Part shown: positions 11,646-22,637 of the stretch, piece by piece | How the letters are laid out: every line of letters starts with the position of its first letter | Numbering within the stretch: the first letter of the stretch is position 1 | NCBI GenBank assembly: GCA_015179025.1 | Contig: WHUX01000002.1 | Location: 806,001 to 870,000 of the forward strand | DNA length: 64,000 nt | Origin: Terfezia claveryi | Taxonomy: Eukaryota > Ascomycota > Pezizomycetes > Pezizales > Pezizaceae | Direction: 5' to 3' | Position numbers and translations under genes: made by a program | The notes under the pieces: generated by a model | What the model was told of the DNA's origin: nothing | The model's database searches: none | The model's input: the letters and a program-made list of their open reading frames with translations, nothing else

Positions 11646-12867
11646 CTAGAACGCGCCTTTGGACACACCCTCAATAAGTTGCCCTGGTGCTTCTATGGAG
11701 TCACCCCCTTTAGTAGCCTCCCCTTCACCACTAGGTTGCACCTCTGCTTGTGCATCAAGGCAAGTGCGTTGGTCAGTAGGTGTTGGTTGTTGCTGCCCGA
11801 GTTCCAGATCACCACAGCTGCAGTTTGTCCTCTCCCTGGAAATGCCCAAAAATCCTCGAGCTCCCTTGGCAGTTCGGGAGCCATAGCATTTCCAGCCGAG
11901 GATCGCCATTCCAACACCTAAAAGTGATCCAAAAATGATGTCAACGCCGTGATGGCGGTAGTCAGAGTACCGAGTCGTCGCAACATAGGCAGCCAGCAAA
12001 ACGGGGACAGAGAGAGCCAACAGGAGGGGAACAGGCGGATGGGAGCATTTCTTTGGTGCCTGAGGTTCTGAGGTGTTTTTGAAATGCCCAAAGCCCCGCG
12101 GTTTCGGAAAGTGGAAGCTCAGAAATATTGTTAAATATGTCAATCCAGCATAAGAAACTATCGAAAAAGGTCAGCACTCAACTCTATATAGTATGGAGGC
12201 TTCTATTGATTGACTTACTACTAGCATGGCCACTAATCCAACTCCGAAATCCATCCAGCAACTCATCTCTTCCCAACCCGGCTTCCGAGACACCATCCCA
12301 GGAAGTGCATATCCCCACATCGAAGAGGTACCTATTCACAACGCTAAGATTCCCACTTGCAAGTCTCTTAGGGTCTGGCGCACAGCGAGAAATCAAATCC
12401 GGCCTATGTTTTCCAGCGAGATTTTTCATCCCATTGGTAACCAACATAGCGGCAGCAAGAGCAACTCCTAAGCCAAGCCATGCTGTGTTTAGTTGCCATA
12501 ACCTGATCTTGAGCTTCCCTGCACGACTCTGGGGTAGGAGAAAGACCGAAAGAGCTATGAAAACCCCAGGCACGATGGTGGAAAGGACAGCAAGAAGCCA
12601 AGCCGGAATTTTTGTATGCTCCTGATACGGATATGAAATTGTGGAGTCGTCGATGGAAAATGGGCGGAGATTAGGAGTCAATTTGCCGAATGCGAAGGCC
12701 ACAATTGCAGTGCCACTAAACGGGTATATTAGTTAGAGAACCTTGAGATAAAAAAACTAGGAGGGAGTATAGTATGGAGAAACTTCATACCCAACAAAAA
12801 TCCAATCAATGAGGTAAAGCAACAAAGACCGCATCTCTCGAGGAGTAGGTTTAAACCGAACGCTCAT
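11646..12867 (-). CDS. PAP2-family lipid phosphate phosphatase
   Basis: Membrane phosphatase of the type-2 phosphatidic acid phosphatase superfamily, like yeast Dpp1/Lpp1. It should dephosphorylate phosphatidate, diacylglycerol pyrophosphate or related lipid phosphates without Mg. Three exons (12791-12867, 12219-12715, 11646-12157) sum to 1086 nt, all phases agree, and the product is 361 aa. The catalytic signature is present in order: KX6RP (K123, R130-P131, in KNLAGKHRP), SGH (about residues 187-189), and RYSDYRHHGVD (about 250). The last differs from the consensus SRxxxxxH only by Thr for Ser. Several hydrophobic segments flank these motifs. The C-terminal 80 residues are polar with a Cys/Gln-rich stretch. 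The introns are 75 and 61 bp. Confidence 0.9.
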
Positions 12868-13537
12868 CTTGCAATTTTGAGGTTAGTTCCTGGGCTTCTG
12901 GGTTGTATCAAGTAGAGGGTACTTTGGATGGAGTTGACTCTGGGGCCTCAGATGATTGGATCTTCCTTCAGGTCGGTATGAAATTTGTGAAATCGAAGGA
13001 ATAAACAGGTATTGATTGATACCTCGAGATTACTCCGTAAATCTTGTTACGCTAAGCAAATCCAAGGATGAGATCAAGGTAGAAGCGAAGATAAATTTGT
13101 GTAGAGAGGACAACTCCTAGTATGAAGTCTTAGTTGCCTACGACACATATGTACATTTTTCCGAAGGTATTTATGTACAAATCCCAGATTCGCAATTGGG
13201 AACGACGCGCGTATATTCACCTTTGATACGTCTCCTGGTACGGAATTCTTTATACATATTAGTACATTTTCTTCTAGTCCCTATTGTTCTCATCAAGTCA
13301 GATGTCTTGAACGTCACCATAAACTGGTGATATCCTCGGTGCGAGGGTTAGCCTGGTACAAGTCTGTGGGTTAGTCTATATGGGTGATCTCGCGCCACCC
13401 GCTTCTCACTAGGCGCTAAGAGCCAAGCTAGCCTTGTTGCGAATTCTCAGATTTTCGCGTCATCAACGTTGAAACCGCATATTCATGCTTCGAATGTTTT
13501 AATACAACATATGTGCGTTGTTGTCAACGATTCCAGG
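12868..13537. other. divergent promoter region (PAP2 / FYV6)
   Basis: The PAP2 gene starts at 12867 on the minus strand and the FYV6-like gene at 13538 on the plus strand, so both promoters lie in this 670-bp interval. No specific site was identified. Confidence 0.55.
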
Positions 13538-14388
13538 ATGTCTTCAGGCTTTGTGTCCGGTGGTGTCTCGAATCCTGATGATTTCAAAAACGGCCCCAAT
13601 ACAGACTCATGGGCTAAAGCCGAGGAGGCAATAAAGCTTGCACGGTGGCAACAAGAAGAGCAGGAGAGCAAAGCTAGGAGTGGCGAGGAGAAAAGTTTAT
13701 ACGAGGTACTCCAAGCAAATAAAGGTAAGCCAGACCATCGGAATACTCGAACGGGGAGTACGAAGTGCAAGAGCTAACTATAGGACGGAGATATAATGGT
13801 TTCTTCATGATGGAAACATAGCTCGCAAGCAAGAAGAATTCGAAGAGAAGCTCAAGTTCAAGAACCAATTCAAGCCATTGGATGAAGATGATGTGGAGTA
13901 TTTGGTAAGTTTTGGCGGTTTCTACATTCATGAATCGAAACAGCTTATGTCAATTTAAGGATTCCATCATGTCAGAACAAACCCGGACAGAACAGCTGCG
14001 AAAACAAAAACTTGCATCCCAACTAGATCAATTCCGAAAAGCGCAGTATGAAGCTGAAAATGCAGGGAGTGCCGAGGCATTAGAGAATATACCTAAAGTG
14101 GAGGATATCGTCCCCGGGGGTTGGAATGCGAGCGGGAGGAAGAGAAAAAAGCTCACTGCAACGGAGGGTGCAACATCATCAGCGGGTTTGAAAATTCGGA
14201 AGATGAGTGGTGCATCGGGCGTGAGGTCAAAAGGACCAACACCCCAGCAGCCCAAAACTGTGGAGGAAGCGAATAGCAAGACTCCAGGCGCGCCAACTGT
14301 GGGGACGGAGGAGGATGCGAAAACAGGGCCGCATATATCTAGTGGCTTACTGGGGCTTGTCACTTACTCCTCTGATGACGACGACTAG
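13538..14388 (+). CDS. FYV6: FAM192A/Fyv6-domain protein (splicing-associated)
   Basis: Contains the FAM192A/Fyv6 N-terminal domain. Yeast Fyv6 is a nuclear protein that binds the spliceosome and acts at the second step of splicing; human FAM192A (NIP30) binds the proteasome activator PA28-gamma. Three exons (13538-13724, 13822-13904, 13960-14388) sum to 699 nt with consistent phases, giving 232 aa. Exon 1 gives MSSGFVSGGVSNPDDF. Exon 2 holds the basic KQEEFEEKLKFKNQFKPLDE motif typical of the domain, followed by DEDDVEYLDSIM. The C-terminal half is low complexity and basic, ending in an acidic SSDDDD tail. The introns are 97 and 55 bp with gtaagc and gtaagt donors. Confidence 0.85.
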
Positions 14389-15317
14389 ACGGCTGAGGCC
14401 AAATATTTATTCACCTTGAGGTTTCGCTGTGGAATCTATGCTGAGTTTGAATGCTGGGGGAGCCCTAGTTCTGTAGCAGCCGGTGCATAACTATTACACT
14501 CGCCATGTACCTTGGATATTTGCATCTAAGTAAATACAGGCTCATGATGCATACTAGCCTCGTACCCAGGTTAATTATTTTGTAGGTTCATGACCTCGCA
14601 ACTCCCCTCATAGACAACAGACTGGTTTGTATGAGGCTAGTTGGATACTGTACGATCGATGCGGTTAAATCTCATGTGGGTGTGGGGGCTGCGGAGCCCG
14701 ATCCCAACAATACCAGATGGCAAAAGCCCAATCCTGACTGATTACAGTACCGCCTGACGCAACACTGCCCCCTTGGTAAACCCTTGCAGGTTGCCGCTGA
14801 ATGATGTTTCATGGCTTTCGATGAATCGAGTATGCAGGTCGCTTTTCTCACATATATACACTTCTAAGCACCTTCTTGAGTAGCTCTCAAAACGATCAAG
14901 AATACATCAAACCATTATCGCCTTTGTGTTCAACTACTAAGCGACATTACTCTTACCTAATCAGGTATCGGCATCCGCTCGGCCATCACCGTAAATTTTA
15001 CCTCCTCAAAAGGTCCTTAGCTAGCCAACAAACTTCACAGCACTGCGGGCCATGGCCATTTGCCTGCACTCGTTAAAATACGAACCCACGAGCACACCGC
15101 TGGAAGGTGTCGATCCGCACAAACTCACTTATACTCTCCTTTACTTAGGCAGTTCTTTTATTCCGCTAGATATTCATTGCCAAAGCGAAGAGACCAGCTC
15201 CTCTGACTTGAAGCTACTTCATAGAGGTAAATTTACAAGAATGTAAGTACCTCCCTAGTTCAAAGGGCTGCTGCCTTCAACGATTTCCGGCCTTGAAGAC
15301 GCCATTGAAGCCCCAGT
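14389..15317. other. intergenic, possible upstream exon of next gene
   Basis: No recognisable gene. A frame at 15052-15242 ends at a consensus gtaagt donor that is phase-compatible with an acceptor at 15345, so it could be an alternative first exon of the downstream gene. The rest shows nothing. Confidence 0.4.
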
Positions 15318-16472
15318 ATGAACATTACTGACATTGACTATAGGCCGTACTCCGTTCGAGCCTCCCGAAGTCAATCAACGCAGTCGTCACCCACCTCCAG
15401 CGATTCGACCTTCTCTTTCTCTAGTTTCTGGTCTTCATTCTCGAAATCTCCCAGAAGATCGACACTCACTTTAGACTCAGAAGTCAGCAGTAATGCATTC
15501 TCAGAAATTCAGCCTGGCCTCAACTGCAAGCTCGTATGGGGTATCTCAGGCAAGAACTTCAAGCCCGGCCTTCTCTTTACCCGCCAAGTCCCCGATGGGT
15601 GGCCAGCAACAGGACAACTCCTCCTCTTACAAATGGGCAAGTCATTCAAAACACAATGTATCGACGAGCCAAGGAGCGTAATTCAAACCCTATTACGCAA
15701 TTTCTGCTATGCTCGATCAGTTACTCCATCTACGTCACGATTTGCAGCCAACCTGACGGACGAGAACTACGACCACCTGGCTGAACTGGAATTGGATGCC
15801 AAATATTGGGAAGAGTGTGGGGAAATGGATAGCAATATTTTAGCCAAAGGCCCAGTTTTACAGGAAATCAAAGGGGATATGCTCAGAAGGCTTCTAACTC
15901 AGCCTGATATCTTCCACATTTTGGGAGAAGCAGCTGCAATATTTACTTGCACCGAGCTTGGAATACCGTCGCCTCATAGGCCAACAACAGCGTCCTCCCT
16001 TGATAGTTCACCAGTCTTGGCTTCTAAGAAAGGTCTCTTCACGATGCCATCAGCCGGGGATGACTGGTTATATCTAGAGAAGCACACCTACCATGCCACT
16101 CTACAAACATGTCTCGATGATCTTCTACCTCACGATTCGATCTTGTCACTACCTGTTGAGACATTACAGGCCCTGATAGATGGGATGACCGAGTCACAGC
16201 TTCTCCTGAATGTATGGTTTTCACCGTATCAGAAGAATGGTGAGGTCGATGAAATCACTATAGAAAGCATTGCTTCAGCTATTGCCCAACTAGACAAGAA
16301 TGATTCAACCACAGTGAATGAGAGAGATGAATTAATTCATGCAGGAAGGGTGGCGACTGATAACTGGTTACGAAATGCAGCCAATCTTAGATGCATTGAA
16401 CATGATTTCAATGTTTGGAATCTGGCACTACAGAGGTGCGAGAAAATGAAAACATCGCACAAGTTGTGGTAG
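15318..16472 (+). CDS. hypothetical protein, 384 aa
   Basis: An uninterrupted frame with ATG at 15318 and stop at 16470-16472. The first 60 residues are Ser-rich and basic (SQSTQSSPTSSDSTFSFSSF), probably disordered. The remainder (about residues 65-380) is globular-looking, with mixed hydrophobic spacing, no membrane segment and no domain I recognise. The C-terminus is Cys- and Lys-containing (LALQRCEKMKTSHKLW). The sequence around the start (ctgacattgactatag, then GCCG) also resembles an intron 3' end, so the true N-terminus may instead come from an exon at 15052-15242 joined at 15346. Function unknown. Confidence 0.6.
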   Translation: MNITDIDYRPYSVRASRSQSTQSSPTSSDSTFSFSSFWSSFSKSPRRSTLTLDSEVSSNAFSEIQPGLNCKLVWGISGKNFKPGLLFTRQVPDGWPATGQLLLLQMGKSFKTQCIDEPRSVIQTLLRNFCYARSVTPSTSRFAANLTDENYDHLAELELDAKYWEECGEMDSNILAKGPVLQEIKGDMLRRLLTQPDIFHILGEAAAIFTCTELGIPSPHRPTTASSLDSSPVLASKKGLFTMPSAGDDWLYLEKHTYHATLQTCLDDLLPHDSILSLPVETLQALIDGMTESQLLLNVWFSPYQKNGEVDEITIESIASAIAQLDKNDSTTVNERDELIHAGRVATDNWLRNAANLRCIEHDFNVWNLALQRCEKMKTSHKLW

Positions 16473-17639
16473 GCTGTGAAGTAGTTTTTGCTAATTGTTA
16501 TTTGTATTTTTTGATATTCAGGATGGTAAAGTTGAGGCGTTATATGGTGTTTTAGTTCCAATTGATACTGGCTTTGAGCTTGTAAGAGGAGTTTTCTACG
16601 CTTCATTTGGTAATGCATTATTGGTTTATATATAACATTAGATTGTACAATTCTTTTCTTTTTTTTTATTTCAAAGTCTGTTGACCGGCGACTTAAGATT
16701 GAGTGGTACAGCAACGTTCGGACCCCACAAGATTTACAACCAATACTCGAATTCAACCATAGAACCAATTTTGCAAAACTATTTTGCGCGTTGTAGGGAT
16801 GTGCAAAGTTGGGTCATGTACTTGGGTGTAAGTACATACCTTTTACATACAAATCCCTCCGCCTTGAACGGGTATTTTGAGCTGTGGTCTTTGGAGATTC
16901 CAGGGAAACATATTTAGAAAAATATGTGAGTGAGTTTGATAGCTTTATGTAGTCCACTGCGATGTGATGGTCTACAAGGATAGCCCAGAACTACATATAC
17001 ACTGGCACATTGTGGATTTCTTCAGAACCCCAACGGTTTGATTCCGTGCACAGTATCTGTACTTGCACTGCCATGTAAGTACTCATGGCTTTTAGGGGTG
17101 CTCTCGACCCTCGGTCATGTAACCGAAGATGAGTTCATGTCATTGGTGCCAAGCCTGGAGGTGCGAATCGATATGCCTGAGCACCTATTTGGACTGTACT
17201 GAAAATAAGCCGTCCAGGCCTCATCACTGAGCGTATTCAGATCTAACACTCCACCCTCGCAATTGTCCCGTCCGTCGCTGTTCTGTGGACTTGCAACCTT
17301 ATAAACTGTCTTAGACCAATATTTCCCCCCTCTGCTGCTGCAATTAATTAAAATTTTGGAAGGCATTTTTGCAATTGAACTCGCGTCAAAAGCAAGCTAC
17401 GGTAACATGATAGAATTTGACCCCTATCAGTACTTTGAAAACCTTTAATTTTGCGGAAAGTCTTTTGATATCTCCTAGTTCAACCCCCTGACCACAGCAA
17501 TCCCTGTCATTGACGGAGTTGACCGCCACTAAGGTCTACGCATCTAGATCAGTAACACGTTAAGACGCAAAACGAATGATATGCATCTTCTTAGCCCTTG
17601 TCGTCGAACAGGATTATCACTCCTGTTTTAATTTGAATC
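16473..17639. other. intergenic, no gene seen
   Basis: AT-rich sequence with only unsupported short frames on both strands. A T-rich tract at 16655-16672 lies downstream of the preceding gene and may be part of its 3' region. Confidence 0.5.
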
Positions 17640-18890
17640 CATTAAGCCAGTGCCTGATTCGCATTATAGCGAAGTGGTCAGAGTTAGGGTGGAGAGACAA
17701 AGAGATTGGGAGCGGGACCTGCAATATCAGAAAATGCATTGGGGCGACGAGGTGGGCGAGAAGGGAGTTGGTAAGCAAGATCGCAGGGTGGAACCTCCAC
17801 GTATGACTGTTGAAACTGTGCAAGCGAGAATGGCAATCAATGTGAAGAAGGACCCCTCAACGAAGGGGGAGACTATACTCGATGACAACGGGGTTCGAGA
17901 AGGTGAACGCATACCGATTGGGGAAATAATACGGAGGAGAATTTTCGAGGTGAGAAGAAGGGATAGTAACGGGTTCCCGTAGAACCTCTGGTAACTGACC
18001 TCTAGTTAAATGAGAAGGCGCCAAAAGAGGAGTGAGGTCTGAGAATCAATGAGGCAGCGGACGGCTGTCAGATTTTTCTGCACTGACAGGAGCAAGTTAG
18101 AGTTGGGAGGGTTAGGATGGTTTGCGGTGGATTTAGAAGGCAAGAAGGAGGGTTGCCGGGGCTTAGGGAAGATTGCGATGTGGAAATTGCTAGAGTGAGG
18201 AGCGCTGGAGGCGGCTCGGCAGGAAGAGAAAGTCCTCATATTATGACAGACTCACAGGCTGTGATAATGGCGATCGTGACTGCATGCAAGTCTGGAGACG
18301 CAAGGACAGAGAACTTGAAATGGGTGGTCAAGGAGATTGGAGAGAGGCAAGAGAGAGTAGGAGAAAAGGCGGTTAGGTTTGGAAGGTGAAGGCCCATGTT
18401 AGAATCTTCGGCAATGAAGAAGCCCATAGACTGGCAACATAAGGAGCGGCAGAGCAGGTTAGGGGAGTCACGGAGGGGGGTGTTCACGCAGTGTAGGAAC
18501 GGGTATGGGGAGGGTCCTAAAATGAAACAAGAAAGCCCTAGTCAACTTAGACTGAGTCAACTACACGCAATGCAGGACCGGAAAGGGAAACTGCAAGTGT
18601 GGAGACATTAGGGAGTGGACCCCGAATGCAGGTTTTGTGAGATGGGTCCGGAAACAGGAAAGCACGTAGCCTTATCCTGTATTGCCGGACAGTGGATTAT
18701 TGGAAGGGTGGATCTCTTGGGAGCAGGCGGACGATAGGGAGTTGCGGAAGAGGAAGGATAGAGATAAGGAAGCTACAGTGCATCTGGTTGAGGCTTTCTT
18801 CACTGACCTCAACTTCACTCTTAATGGGACGGGAGTTGGCGGTGGAGGTATTGGTTGGATGAAGCTATTTTGGTGAGCGCTTTCCTATGT
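17640..18890 (+). pseudogene. decayed Tad-like LINE, RNase H end of ORF2
   Basis: The plus strand carries fragments of the 3' end of a non-LTR retrotransposon ORF2. In order: LGWFAVDLEGKKEG (about 18100), TDSQAVIMAIVTACKSGDAR (about 18245), then RVKAHVRIFGNEEAHRLA (about 18390), which matches the RNase H motif WVKAHxGIxGNExAD of fungal Tad/CgT1-type elements. Finally CRFCEMGPETGKHVALSC (about 18625) is a C-X2-C...H-X4-C terminal motif. Stop codons replace probable Trp codons (TGG to TAG) and a conserved Asp is His. Upstream sequence (17650-17980) is highly charged and probably belongs to the same ORF. It is a dead copy without reverse transcriptase motifs that I could find. Confidence 0.7.
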
Positions 18891-19525
18891 CCTATTCTAG
18901 GCCCGGGAGGCTGAATTCGCTTCATGTACCCGAAGCTTTAGGCCGAACCTTTCAAGGGAGGCATCGGGACCCCGTTAGTTATTACAATCCAACTGCAATT
19001 CATGTAGGGCCAGTCTGCATTACCTATTCGTTTGTGTAAAGTACTCAGCCTATAGACTATGGGTCAAGTATGCATATCAAATTTCTGACGGAGTCAAACA
19101 ACTTAGATAACATTTGGTGTTCCCGAGCTGACTGGGTCTCTCAACGAGCTCATAACCCAACTGTAGTCTCGGCACCACCCAACTGTTCATACATGACATT
19201 CTCAACTGGTAGGTTTAAATTTAACATTGTGCCAGATTGGATATATTTGACCTGTCTTTGGCGGAAGAACCCTTGGAAAGCAAAGCTCCTAACAGTCGAG
19301 ACAGTTTTTTTTATCTAACCAAGTATGCATATATCAAGCCTTTTGACCGCAGTCGCAGATTATTACCCACAGACATGGGAATATACCCAAAAGTTTTAAA
19401 GGTGAGCCCCAGGAAGCACAATGTCGATGCTTCTGCTCTCTCTGTTGGGCTCTGTATAAATGTGGTGGGTCCCGCTGCTGAGCAATTGAAACAACTGTGC
19501 CGAATATAGCTCTTGATAGCCCAGA
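18891..19525. other. intergenic, no gene seen
   Basis: Sequence between the LINE remnant and the candidate secreted-protein gene. No supported frame, RNA gene or repeat was found. Confidence 0.45.
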
Positions 19526-20111
19526 ATAAAGTTCCTCATATCTTCAACTTTTCTTGCTTTCGTGACTGCAATTCCAGTAGATGTTAAAGCTGGGCCATGT
19601 ACTCTCCCAACCTCAACCACAAATAATAATATCACCACTCCCTTTGCCATCAAGATTTTATACCCAGACAACCCAGCTATCCACAGTCGCCGCATGATGT
19701 TCCAGTCAGCAGGTGGCGGAGACCAACACTTGTACTTGGAGCCGACTGGGGCCACTATCAGCAATTTGACACTCCACAACGGTATCATCGCTACGTCGAT
19801 GAACAGTGGCCCAATCATCCGTGCTGTTATCAATGGCGAGGTGTGTTCTCATGAGCCACCAGATTTAATGAGATACTAATGTTCGAGTAAAAGTACCATA
19901 GTACACAGCTCGGGACAACACCACTAAAATCTTCTTCACTCACCGTGGTGACCCCAGGGCTGGTTTTAACGTGCAATATGCATGCGATATCGACAACCCT
20001 ACCCTCACGCAAACCGAAATCAAACTTACCTCTGGTGATGTTTGTGTGAGACAAACCACTGGGGGAAAATATGAGCTCAGATCGTCTCTCTTTGGAAACA
20101 TGGGTATATAG
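19526..20111 (+). CDS. candidate small secreted protein, start codon not ATG
   Basis: Two exons (19526-19840 and 19902-20111) joined by a 61-bp intron with a gatactaatg branch site give an open frame of 174 codons. The first residues form a textbook signal peptide, KFLISSTFLAFVTAIP, but the codon where Met is expected is ATA (19526-19528), with a stop three codons upstream. The mature part has several Cys and a Gly-rich segment (FQSAGGGDQHLYLEPTG). No family is recognised. Either the start was lost (a pseudogene by one G-to-A change), or a short upstream exon supplies it. One option is ATG 19422 encoding MSMLLLSL with a weak gttggg donor. Exon structure argues the gene was recently functional. 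Confidence 0.5.
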
Positions 20112-21359
20112 TATACCTCATTTCTTCTGCTGAATGGTCTAACCGTACAACCTTATTAGCTGTGGACATTGTCAAGTGCTTCAAAGTAAAGTTGAAGCTG
20201 CTTTTTGAGTACCTGGTGTTTTCTGTTGTGGAGGTTAGAGGGACGCTTCTTTGTGCGGGTAGTTTCTGGCCCAGTTGATGGTTGTTGTGTTATGGTCTAG
20301 CGATATCTATTATTGAGGATTCGAGGTGCGAAAGTGTCAACTTTGTGCGAAGAACATCCCGCACACAGAAATTTATCCATGTCATATGCATTATAATTTC
20401 CAGCGGACGAACAGGCAAATTGGCTTACACCAGGAGATGACATATAAATCGCTATATGAGTCTATGTATCTATTTCGATTTGGGACAACGTACACGTTAA
20501 GGATTAGAGCTTAACAACAAATAACAAACCAATTAGTCTCACATGTCGAGGCAGTCGAAGTGGGTACGGTATTCCAAGGCTTTCCAGAGAAAAATATAAA
20601 GACCTTGCCGTGAAACCAAGACCTGCGGAAATATCAATTAACGTTTCAATGAGGCTGGAGCGGGTTCTGCCACTGTTTCTCAGTAGGCGCACCCTTCTAG
20701 CCCATTACTGTATGCCATGTTATCAAGTACTACATTCAGCTAGCAAGCACCACAACAGCGTGCGTCACTTATCAGAGTCTCCCGATTTCTCTTTAATTCG
20801 CCGTCTGTTCAAGCTTCCCCGTTTGTGTGGTGGTCGGTAGTGTGGTTGGCTCCACCCCTCCTGTGAGGTGGTCGAACGCCATCTGAACTGCTTCCTCCAG
20901 TTGGCACGACAGGACCAGGATCATCCGGCACCTGCCATCCAATCCTGCTCTCCGTCGTAGTTCCTCCCATATTTGACACACCATACTACCCCTTCTTCAC
21001 TCTGACCATAACTCACTGGTTTATTCAACAGCTTCGGTCAATGGTCTTGTAAGAAAAGTACATACTTTTACTACTAGGAGCAAGCTTTCACCAGAGGTAG
21101 TACAGAAAGGAAAGAAACACAATAGTGGTATTGAGGTACGCGTGCTAAAACTCCTATGAACGGAAAGAAAGAGGCCTAGGAAGCATGACGCTGAACAAAA
21201 TTCCCAACGAAGTCCCAATCCTACATATTTCTTAAAGCAACCACCAAGCCCTCATAAATAAATATGATGATAATAACTAAGACCACTATAGTTTCCGGTA
21301 TTGCCCAACATTCAAGAATTCGGCTTGCCCAAGTTGAGTCTCCTCATGTCACGTTCCTC
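20112..21359. other. intergenic, no gene seen
   Basis: About 1.25 kb with only short unsupported frames. It includes the 3' flank of the minus-strand gene that ends at 21360. Confidence 0.5.
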
Positions 21360-22637
21360 TCAAGCACTTATTCCCGGGCCTGCTAGTCTCTTTTTCCTCA
21401 TCTCTCCAGGGTTTGGTGTCCCTGTTAGTGTCGGTGTCAAAGGTGCACCTCCTACTACTGGAATTGCATCGGCACTCAATTTTGTAGTGATTTTAGTTGG
21501 CATGCCACTCCAGATAGTGGCGTCCAAATTTCCAATGGCAGGGCCACGGAAGCTAAATGGCGACACACAAATTTCAGGGGATCTCGGAGACAATGGAAGC
21601 GCGAACAGGTCATCTTCCTCGCAGTCATTGTCATTGCTTGCTGGAGGAGCCTGTGAAGCTGACTTGACGGTTGAAGGATATCCAGGTGCCTGTTGGGTTT
21701 CCTCGGTGAAGGCACCGTCATCATTGGTAACCTTGAGTCCTTGTGCTAATGTCCCTAGCAGCTTGAGGCCCTCTTCAATTTCCTTCTGCTCAGTAAGGTC
21801 TTCATCATCTCCATTGGTTCCAGTCAAAGCATCTTCTTTCAGAGGTTTTCCAGCAATAACTTTCCCAAGAAAAGTTTTCAAAACCCAGTTTCGTTCTCTT
21901 CCCACCATCTCTGTCTCCCACTTCAGTCTCTCTTCATCATGTCCTCCGCCGTCGATGCCAACTTTGAAAGACCCTATTCCAACTCCACGTTGTCCCGTTC
22001 TCGCCAGCTCATCAGCCAACTCTTGTAGCTCGTTAAGATCCACCAATCGAGTCTTAGCCCAAGCCTTATGTAGACTCCCATAATTCACGTTTTTAGAAAC
22101 AGGATTCACTGTGACAATGAGTGTTGGAGAGGGAGCAATAGGAGATGTCCAAATCGGAGTAAAGTGGATTGTTAAAGAAGTTGGGACTGCTGTTGAATTT
22201 GATAACAGAAAGAACACTGAGAACTTTTGAGAGGACGAGGTCGTTGGGGAATTTGGAGACGTTGACCCTAAAGGCGGCACAATTCTTGTGGGAGTCTGCA
22301 CAATAGCTCTTTCTTGGAAGATCCTTTCAAAAAAACTGTCACCCATAGCCTCGAACGGATGAGTATCATCTTTCCTTGACGAGTCATCAAGGGAGACGCT
22401 CTGCACTTCACTTCCGCTAGCAAGGCTCCCATAACCTTCGTCTGTACCCTGTCCTTCATCCATTCCTTCCCAGAACACACTCCACTCACCATCCCCCAAT
22501 GTTGAAGAAAGAGAATGAACCCATGTCACCTGGATTACCTTGGTGGATGGTGCTGATGACGCTGGGGAGTCGTACTCTTCCACTTGAGCTAATGCAGAAT
22601 GTATCGTTTTTGGTCCATGTTGCAGTGGGCTCTCCAT
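21360..22637 (-). CDS. hypothetical protein, 425 aa
   Basis: A single uninterrupted frame from ATG 22637. The first 150 residues are acidic and Ser-rich. A more ordered core (about 150-290) contains alternating hydrophobic strands (SVFFLLSNSTAVPTSLTIHF) and charged helices such as LVDLNELQELADELART and RNWVLKTFLGKVIAGKP. The C-terminal third is Pro/Ser/Thr-rich and ends basic (EMRKKRLAGPGISA). There are no membrane segments, signal peptide or recognised domain. A long plus-strand frame over the same bases (21301-22083) is Ser/Pro-biased and is treated as a shadow. Function unknown. Confidence 0.6.
   Translation of the reverse strand: MESPLQHGPKTIHSALAQVEEYDSPASSAPSTKVIQVTWVHSLSSTLGDGEWSVFWEGMDEGQGTDEGYGSLASGSEVQSVSLDDSSRKDDTHPFEAMGDSFFERIFQERAIVQTPTRIVPPLGSTSPNSPTTSSSQKFSVFFLLSNSTAVPTSLTIHFTPIWTSPIAPSPTLIVTVNPVSKNVNYGSLHKAWAKTRLVDLNELQELADELARTGQRGVGIGSFKVGIDGGGHDEERLKWETEMVGRERNWVLKTFLGKVIAGKPLKEDALTGTNGDDEDLTEQKEIEEGLKLLGTLAQGLKVTNDDGAFTEETQQAPGYPSTVKSASQAPPASNDNDCEEDDLFALPLSPRSPEICVSPFSFRGPAIGNLDATIWSGMPTKITTKLSADAIPVVGGAPLTPTLTGTPNPGEMRKKRLAGPGISA

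Noticed and set aside
19396..19833. 145-codon minus-strand frame
   Set aside because: It is antisense to the secreted-protein exon, which has a signal peptide and a matching intron; the antisense frame shows no features.
21301..22083. 260-codon plus-strand frame over the 425-aa minus-strand ORF
   Set aside because: Composition is Ser/Pro-biased as expected for a shadow of the opposite strand; the minus-strand frame is longer and starts with ATG.
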